Source: Comamonas terrigena NBRC 13299 (GTDB taxonomy: Bacteria > Pseudomonadota > Gammaproteobacteria > Burkholderiales > Burkholderiaceae_C). Taken from it: a stretch of 64,000 bases of DNA. The position numbers were made by a program, and so were the translations under genes. This document shows positions 59,952 to 64,000 of this stretch, in pieces. The DNA lies in the NCBI RefSeq assembly GCF_006740045.1, contig NZ_AP019749.1:3181001-3245000 (forward strand). The letters run 5' to 3'. Position 1 is the stretch's first letter; each line of letters opens with the position of its first letter. Under the pieces are notes generated by a model. The model worked only from the letters and a program-made list of their open reading frames with translations. It did no database searches and had not been told where the DNA came from.

Positions 59952-60995
59952 TTATACAGCCACAGCTTCAGCTTGGGTAGCTATTTTCTCGTCATTCTGG
60001 TCAATCGTTCCTCTATCGTACTTGATTAGAGTAACATCATTTTTCCATTCAGGAATTTTAAGACCTAACTCCAGAAAGCAATCATCTGCCAGAATGTCAG
60101 CTTCCTCGAACCAGCAATCCTTAAGGATATGGTTGCCTCCTGTTGTCACAGGATTAGTAATTTCAATATTGGCAGCCATCCTATCCACATTGGCAACATT
60201 GATTGTTCGCGTGCGCCCCTTGCCTGTAGACACTTCAATCTTCAGCCTACTAATTTCTACATCTGGTAAAGATATGATCGTGTTCAGTGGTACGCCTTTT
60301 GCCATCGAAGAAATCCAACCTGGCTTAGAGAAAAAGGAACGCGGTTTCGGCTTAATAACTGTTTCTACTTCATAAACGTTATCAAAATCTTCCTTGGTAA
60401 GAACTCCTCGATAACTTTCAGGAAGTTTGTTGGTGCTAAGGCGTATCTTTTTAATTTCACTTTTACTAATCACCGCATTAACAAATGAAGTAGGCACAAT
60501 CTTCTCCACTTTTAATTGAAGTCCAGGATAAGCAGACTCGAAATGCGTTACCAAGTGTGGAAGTACAATACTTCGGATACCATATTTATTAAATCTAGAA
60601 AGCAGCAAGATACCTAACATTCGCTCTAAAATATTAGACGAATGTGGTGTGTAGAAGCCAAAATAAAATGGCAGCATTGTGGATTCGTGAAACTCCCTCT
60701 TTCCGGTATAAATCTTTTGCTGCACATCCAGGATAGGGGCCTCAACCCCAAACTCTCCAGTGCTAAATCGCCCACAGGCGGAGTCTGAGGTACTTTCATA
60801 TATCTCGTCAAGAATATAATTCTTCCCAATAACCCCTGGCATGGCCTGCTGCGTTATGCGTGAAACGTCGAAAATATCCCGAAAATAGCCTTCTTTCAAA
60901 TATTCCAGAAACGAGATACCTTGAATGTTCCACAAATCTTGTGAAACACCTTCTAAATCAGTCACTTTGAAAATATAAGGAGAAATTCCGTGCAT
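59952..60995 (-). CDS. Soluble protein of unknown function, partner of the membrane protein (low GC)
   Basis: A 347-residue protein without signal peptide or membrane helix. I recognise no domain. Segments include YLKEGYFRDIFDVSRITQQAMPG, MLPFYFGFYTPHSSNILERMLGIL, a Lys/Pro-rich turn KPKPRSFFSK in the middle and an acidic, Cys-containing end CWFEEADILADDCFLELG. The start at 60995 lacks a Shine-Dalgarno. Very low GC for this genome and rare-codon rich, so recently acquired. Co-transcribed with the membrane protein gene and placed directly behind a phage-repressor remnant. Confidence 0.72.
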   Translation of the reverse strand: MHGISPYIFKVTDLEGVSQDLWNIQGISFLEYLKEGYFRDIFDVSRITQQAMPGVIGKNYILDEIYESTSDSACGRFSTGEFGVEAPILDVQQKIYTGKREFHESTMLPFYFGFYTPHSSNILERMLGILLLSRFNKYGIRSIVLPHLVTHFESAYPGLQLKVEKIVPTSFVNAVISKSEIKKIRLSTNKLPESYRGVLTKEDFDNVYEVETVIKPKPRSFFSKPGWISSMAKGVPLNTIISLPDVEISRLKIEVSTGKGRTRTINVANVDRMAANIEITNPVTTGGNHILKDCWFEEADILADDCFLELGLKIPEWKNDVTLIKYDRGTIDQNDEKIATQAEAVAV

Positions 60996-61037
60996 TATTT
61001 AATTCGCTTAATAATAATTCACAATTTAACTAATAAG

Positions 61038-61128
61038 CTAACGCTCTAGCTGCCACGCCTGCAACAGCTCGCGCACCGCAGGCGCTAGCGTGGTTTCAGC
61101 CATGCCGGCACGTTGGCCTCTCACAGCG
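61038..61128 (-). pseudogene. XRE repressor 3'-end remnant, copy 1
   Basis: On the minus strand it reads GQRAGMAETTLAPAVRELLQ then AWQLER and a stop (61,038-61,040), matching residues about 70-93 of the intact XRE repressor at 63,237-63,572. No start or helix-turn-helix part remains. It sits directly upstream of the low-GC gene pair. Confidence 0.8.
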
Positions 61129-61335
61129 CAGAACCGATGCCCTTTCGCCCAAACAGCGGTGTGTGTCATTGAAGGGGCTACTCGCCCTGGTCCCCTGACA
61201 CCCAAGGTATGCGGCAACTGCGTTGTAACATTTCAATACCAATAATACATGAACGGATTTTCGGACTGATTTGCCACCTGACTTCTGGCTCTGGCATGCG
61301 CTGAAATCACTTTGCCGACCGTAAAACGACGTGCA
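61129..61335. other. Immunity-module remnant, copy 1 (promoter-like part)
   Basis: Contains TTGTAACATTTCAATACC then AATAATACATGA (61,224-61,254), nearly the same as 62,610-62,644 and similar to the stretch before the ATG at 63640. The ATG here opens a six-codon frame (MNGFSD, stop). No gene. Confidence 0.65.
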
Positions 61336-61363
61336 CAAAAAAGCCCCTCATAAGGGGCCTTTT
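61336..61363. terminator. Terminator between cargo units
   Basis: AAAAAAGCCCCTCATAAGGGGC, then CTTTTCTTTT; on the minus strand six T follow the stem, ending the secreted-protein transcript. Nearly identical to 62,733-62,760. Confidence 0.85.
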
Positions 61364-61425
61364 CTTTTGGACGCTAGTTTCATGCGTGCAAGGCGACCTC
61401 GCTCGGCTGTGTGGACCCTGCACCG

Positions 61426-61755
61426 TCACCGTTTCAGATAGCTCTTGTTCCCTGCATCCGTCATGCAGTAGCGCCCGCCGCGCGGGCCGGTGCAGACATT
61501 GCCGCTGCGGCAGCTGCAATCACCTGGTGCGGCGCTGTTGCGCTGGGGTTGGGTAAACAGTTGGCGCGGGCTGTTGCCGCCGCCCATCTCAGCGCTGCAA
61601 CTGCGCTTGCTGCCGCTGACAGATCCGTCATTGCACACAAAGGTGTCGCCGGCGCAGTGCGAAACACCGCCCTTCTTTCCAGAGCAGGGGTAGTTCGCAG
61701 CGTGGGCAGAAAAGCAGGTCAGCAGCAGCAAGGCTGCAATCAGTCGATACAGCAT
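61426..61755 (-). CDS. Small Cys-rich secreted protein
   Basis: A 109-residue precursor with signal peptide MLYRLIAALLLLTCFSAHAA. The mature part has about ten Cys, likely disulfide-bonded, and ends in CTGPRGGRYCMTDAGNKSYL, which resembles the TGPRGG-Y ... GNK-Y pattern of the PBCV-specific basic adaptor domain seen in many small prophage-associated secreted proteins. Function unknown; periplasmic. The start at 61755 lies 10 bases after the stop of the gene upstream, so they form one unit. Confidence 0.75.
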   Translation of the reverse strand: MLYRLIAALLLLTCFSAHAANYPCSGKKGGVSHCAGDTFVCNDGSVSGSKRSCSAEMGGGNSPRQLFTQPQRNSAAPGDCSCRSGNVCTGPRGGRYCMTDAGNKSYLKR

Positions 61756-61765
61756 GTCCGCAGTG

Positions 61766-62311
61766 CTAGTGGCTGAAGTCCACATCCAGATCGTCAGCAA
61801 GCTTGTGCAGACCTGGCTTGCGATTCACGTACCGGCCGTTTTCCATCTTGTCGGTCCACATGTCGTGTGCATCGACCAGTTGGGAAAAGCTGGTCACTTG
61901 CAAAGTCTGCCTGGCCACTTCAAGGGCCTTGGCACGAGAGACGCTCACGGTGGCCGAAGGCTTCTTCAAAAGCACAAACTCTCGGTGTTCCCCGTTGATG
62001 ACCATCAGCAAAGGTCGGGCTGTGACCTGAACTCTGTCCACATGGGTGTGGATGAAAGTGCGGTACACGCCATAGGTGGCAGCACGCAGCAACTCGGTTT
62101 TCACGGATTCCGACGTTTCGGCAGCCACCATCTTGGGAGATAGTCGAATGTGCAGCGGCTGCTTGCTCAAGACCTGGAAGGTATTGTTGCTGGCCGAGTA
62201 GTCCCTCATCTTTTCGATGACCTGCTCAATGGTTCCCTTGAACGGCTCTGCGTGCGCAGCCGATACGCAGGCAGCAAACGCCAAAGCCATCAAAGCGCTC
62301 TTCTTTTTCAT
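61766..62311 (-). CDS. Secreted protein of unknown function
   Basis: A 181-residue precursor with signal peptide MKKKSALMALAFAACVSAAHA. The mature protein is soluble, mixed alpha/beta in appearance (QVIEKMRDYSASNNTFQVLS; VQVTARPLLMVINGEHREFVLL). Family not recognised. First gene of a two-gene unit with the Cys-rich protein, directly downstream of the second repressor remnant. A periplasmic location would suit a superinfection-exclusion or envelope-altering role, but this is inference. Confidence 0.75.
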   Translation of the reverse strand: MKKKSALMALAFAACVSAAHAEPFKGTIEQVIEKMRDYSASNNTFQVLSKQPLHIRLSPKMVAAETSESVKTELLRAATYGVYRTFIHTHVDRVQVTARPLLMVINGEHREFVLLKKPSATVSVSRAKALEVARQTLQVTSFSQLVDAHDMWTDKMENGRYVNRKPGLHKLADDLDVDFSH

Positions 62312-62365
62312 ACACCCTCCGTTCCCCGGCCTCTGTGTGCCGTGGGTCAGTAAGTCACCGGTGAC

Positions 62366-62524
62366 TTACTGCTTGGATGAAAAGAAAGCCAGCTTGGCTA
62401 CGGCCTGTATGGCCTCTTTACCTTGTTCAGAACCTTGGCGCCACGCCTGCAGCAGTTCTCGCTCCGCAGGCGCCAGCGTAGATTCAGCCTCGCCAGCACG
62501 TTGACCTGTCACAACGCAGCGCAA
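62366..62524 (-). pseudogene. XRE repressor 3'-end remnant, copy 2
   Basis: On the minus strand reads VVTGQRAGEAESTLAPAERE then LLQAWRQGSEQGKEAIQAVA and a stop at 62,366-62,368. It matches the intact repressor from about residue 66 to its end but has its own C-terminus. The upstream half is lost. Confidence 0.85.
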
Positions 62525-62732
62525 TGCACCTCTTCCCAGCCATCACAGCAAACACTGCGGCCTTGAAAGGTCTGCCTACCCTCGCCCCTAGGCGACCATG
62601 GTGCGCTGCAACCACGCTGTAACATTTCAATACTAATAATACATGACCGGGATTTCTGACTGATTAAACACCTGTCATCAGGCTCTGGAAAAGCACACCA
62701 GAGAGGTATGCTGACCAGATATCGACGTGCGC
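62525..62732. other. Immunity-module remnant, copy 2 (promoter-like part)
   Basis: Similar to copy 1: TGTAACATTTCAATACTAATAATACATGA at about 62,611-62,645, then a six-codon frame (MTGISD, stop). No gene. Confidence 0.65.
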
Positions 62733-62760
62733 AAAAAAGCCCCTCATGAGGGGCTTTTTT
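62733..62760. terminator. Terminator between cargo units, second copy
   Basis: A perfect AAAAAAGCCCCTCATGAGGGGC stem-loop followed by six T; bidirectional. Confidence 0.88.
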
Positions 62761-62872
62761 CTGTCCTAAGGCTTGGGGCATCCTGGAAGTAAGCTGCACG
62801 CCCAAAGCTAGTCGGTTTGACTGGATAGCAAGGCCCAAACACCAAATGGGGAAGCGTCTTGCTGGGCAATCC

Positions 62873-63091
62873 TCATACCCGGATAGTGAGATGGCTGCCG
62901 CCAATACGGGCCAGTTGCTCTAGCGTCTGTGGCAAAAGATTTGTCGAATGAATCGTTATGTGAGCACCAGATCCAACGACTAAACGAACCAAATTTTCTA
63001 GAGTTTGGGGCATGTAATTATTGCCAGCTCCAATTTCAAGATTGGCGCCGATACGCGCAAGTTGCTCCAAAGTTTGTGGCGAGTAAGCCAT
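62873..63091 (-). CDS. 72-residue protein of three PQTLE repeats
   Basis: A small protein made almost wholly of three repeats starting at residues 5, 28 and 54: PQTLEQLARIG, PQTLENLVRLV and PQTLEQLARIG, each followed by a short strand ending in I-x-(I/V). The result looks like a helix-strand repeat solenoid. AAAGGTG precedes the ATG at 63091. It lies directly downstream of the intact repressor gene and is probably expressed in the lysogen. Function unknown; binding a partner protein is the natural guess. Confidence 0.75.
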   Translation of the reverse strand: MAYSPQTLEQLARIGANLEIGAGNNYMPQTLENLVRLVVGSGAHITIHSTNLLPQTLEQLARIGGSHLTIRV

Positions 63092-63236
63092 TGAAATCAC
63101 CTTTCTGACTATGTCAACCCAGATTAAGTCAACCATTCAAACACGGCTATCACTCGGATACTAGGAGCTTTGACCGTAGCAAAGCCCGCAAGGACGCAGA
63201 TGATCAACCAATACACAACATGCTGCTAGGTTAATC

Positions 63237-63572
63237 TCACTCAGGCTTCAAAGCAGCCGCAATGGCTGCCAGGGCAGCACGCCCCTTCTCACCGCCAAGG
63301 CGCCACGCCTGCAGCAAGTCACGCTCAGCAGGCGCCAGCGTGGATTCAGCCTCGCCAGCACGTTGACCTGTCACAACGTAAAGCACATCTACGCCCAAGG
63401 CGGACATCGCCGCGAGTGCGGCTGCATTGGGTGATGCCTCGCCCTTCTCCCACTTCAGTAGACCGCCACGCGAAACCCCGCATGCCTCTGCAAAGGCCAG
63501 CTGCTGGATATCGAGGCGAAGGCGCTCGGACTTGATCCGTTCGCCATATGGATTACTAAAGTTATCCGTCAT
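63237..63572 (-). CDS. XRE-family phage repressor
   Basis: A 111-residue protein with an N-terminal helix-turn-helix (about 10-66; GERIKSERLRLDIQQLAFAEACGVSRGGLLKWEKGEASPN), then a short C-terminal part GQRAGEAESTLAPAERDLLQAWR for dimerisation. It is divergent from the gene at 63640, with a palindromic operator between, as phage immunity regions are built. It is the only intact copy of a module whose 3' end is present three times. Confidence 0.88.
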   Translation of the reverse strand: MTDNFSNPYGERIKSERLRLDIQQLAFAEACGVSRGGLLKWEKGEASPNAAALAAMSALGVDVLYVVTGQRAGEAESTLAPAERDLLQAWRLGGEKGRAALAAIAAALKPE

Positions 63573-63575
63573 CTA

Positions 63576-63604
63576 TTGACACGCTCACAATTGTGAGCAA
63601 TGAT
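63576..63604 (+). promoter_or_regulatory. Early promoter with palindromic operator
   Basis: TTGACA, 17 bases, AATGAT. The spacer is almost filled by GCTCACAATTGTGAGC (63,583-63,598), a perfect 16-base palindrome, presumably bound by the XRE repressor; it also lies just before the repressor start and could give autoregulation. Confidence 0.75.
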
Positions 63605-63639
63605 CCGCTTACGTTGTAACAATTCAATCCCAATAGTAC

Positions 63640-63936
63640 ATGACTGCCACCGCTAGTCCTGCGCGTCGTACGCGCCGCCGCACCGGCTCGCTGGACCTGC
63701 TCCAGCATGACAGGCCCATTCCCCTGCGTTTGCCCAAGGCAGACACCCAGCGCGCCCATGAAGTGGCGGATGGCCTGGACCTCTCCACATCCGCCTATGC
63801 GCGCCTGCTGTACCGCATGGGCGAGCAGCTACACCGCCGCACCGGTGTGCTGCAACTGCCCGAGCATGTGATGGAACGCCTGGCGGCCGATGTGCTGGCC
63901 TGGACCGTGCAATCCGCCCAGGCTGCACGGGTGTGA
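63640..63936 (+). CDS. Phage early/Cro-position protein, unknown function
   Basis: A 98-residue basic protein (MTATASPARRTRRRTGSLDL at the start) with a helical C-terminal half LDLSTSAYARLLYRMGEQLHRR that could be a ribbon-helix-helix or similar DNA-binding fold. It is the first gene rightward from the operator, where P2-like phages have cox or cro. Function inferred only from position. Confidence 0.7.
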   Translation: MTATASPARRTRRRTGSLDLLQHDRPIPLRLPKADTQRAHEVADGLDLSTSAYARLLYRMGEQLHRRTGVLQLPEHVMERLAADVLAWTVQSAQAARV

Positions 63937-63950
63937 TGGAGGCCGCAGTC

Positions 63951-64000
63951 ATGAAAGCTATCTCTCCCTCTGGCAATCATTCTGGTGCCGTCACCCGCAC
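63951..64000 (+). CDS. Start of a further early gene, cut by the window end
   Basis: ATG at 63951 with GGAGG eight bases upstream; 16 codons are visible (MKAISPSGNHSGAV...). Too short to identify. An alternative in-frame ATG at 63936 overlaps the previous stop. Confidence 0.5.
   Translation, partial: MKAISPSGNHSGAVTR

Noticed and set aside
61096..61338. An 80-codon frame in the first immunity remnant
   Set aside because: Overlaps the repressor remnant and promoter-like repeat; no start signal and no conserved protein text.
62509..62904. A 131-codon frame across the second remnant and terminator
   Set aside because: Runs through a strong terminator and the repeat; not coding.

Overview
The window is high-GC DNA from a beta-proteobacterium, most likely the family Comamonadaceae (Comamonas, Delftia or Acidovorax type). 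The evidence is the codon and base composition, the tig-clpP-clpX-lon order, a Bug/TctC-type solute receptor, an adjacent EnvZ-OmpR pair and an ispD-ispF pair. The genus cannot be fixed from the sequence alone.

Positions 1 to about 32,290 are ordinary chromosome. In order they hold relA, an alpha/beta hydrolase divergent from a 3-hydroxybutyrate dehydrogenase, a SIMPL-domain secreted protein, ompR-envZ, ispD-ispF, mfd, a membrane protein, a Bug receptor, serB, a phosphoribosyltransferase, a BMP-type nucleoside receptor, an Ala-rich secreted protein, a DUF3820 protein, metQ, a lysE/argP exporter-regulator pair, DUF2721 and DUF3149 membrane proteins and an aldo/keto reductase. A seven-gene tRNA operon with five identical tRNA-Gly(GCC) copies follows, then the proteostasis cluster tig-clpP-clpX-lon.

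From about 32,290 to beyond the right end lies a P2-like prophage (Peduovirus type). Its left edge carries tRNA 3'-end remnants that look like attachment sites. The whole virion set is present in P2 order: portal and terminase on the minus strand, then O-N-M-L-X, lysis genes with a nested Rz/Rz1 pair, R-S, V-W-J-I-H-G, FI-FII-E/E'-T-U-D on the plus strand. Three late promoters share a strict layout: TGT-N13-ACA, then GCGCTGG at offset 26 and ACCAT at offset 54. They sit exactly where P2 has its O/P, V and F promoters. Integrase, replication genes and an Ogr activator are not visible and would lie to the right.

Behind gene D are small regulatory genes and a LexA-boxed SOS operon umuD-cho-umuC. 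A MocR regulator divergent from an AhpD-like gene has been inserted beside a second, broken umuC tail. From 59.4 to 64 kb lies what I consider the most interesting part: on the minus strand, three successive units each consist of the 3' end of an XRE phage repressor gene followed by a different cargo. The cargoes are a low-GC gene pair of unknown function encoding a soluble and a four-helix membrane protein, a pair of secreted proteins, and a 72-residue repeat protein. Only the last unit keeps an intact repressor. This looks like stepwise build-up of lysogenic-conversion cargo at the phage immunity locus, and the low-GC pair is a candidate undescribed phage-exclusion system.
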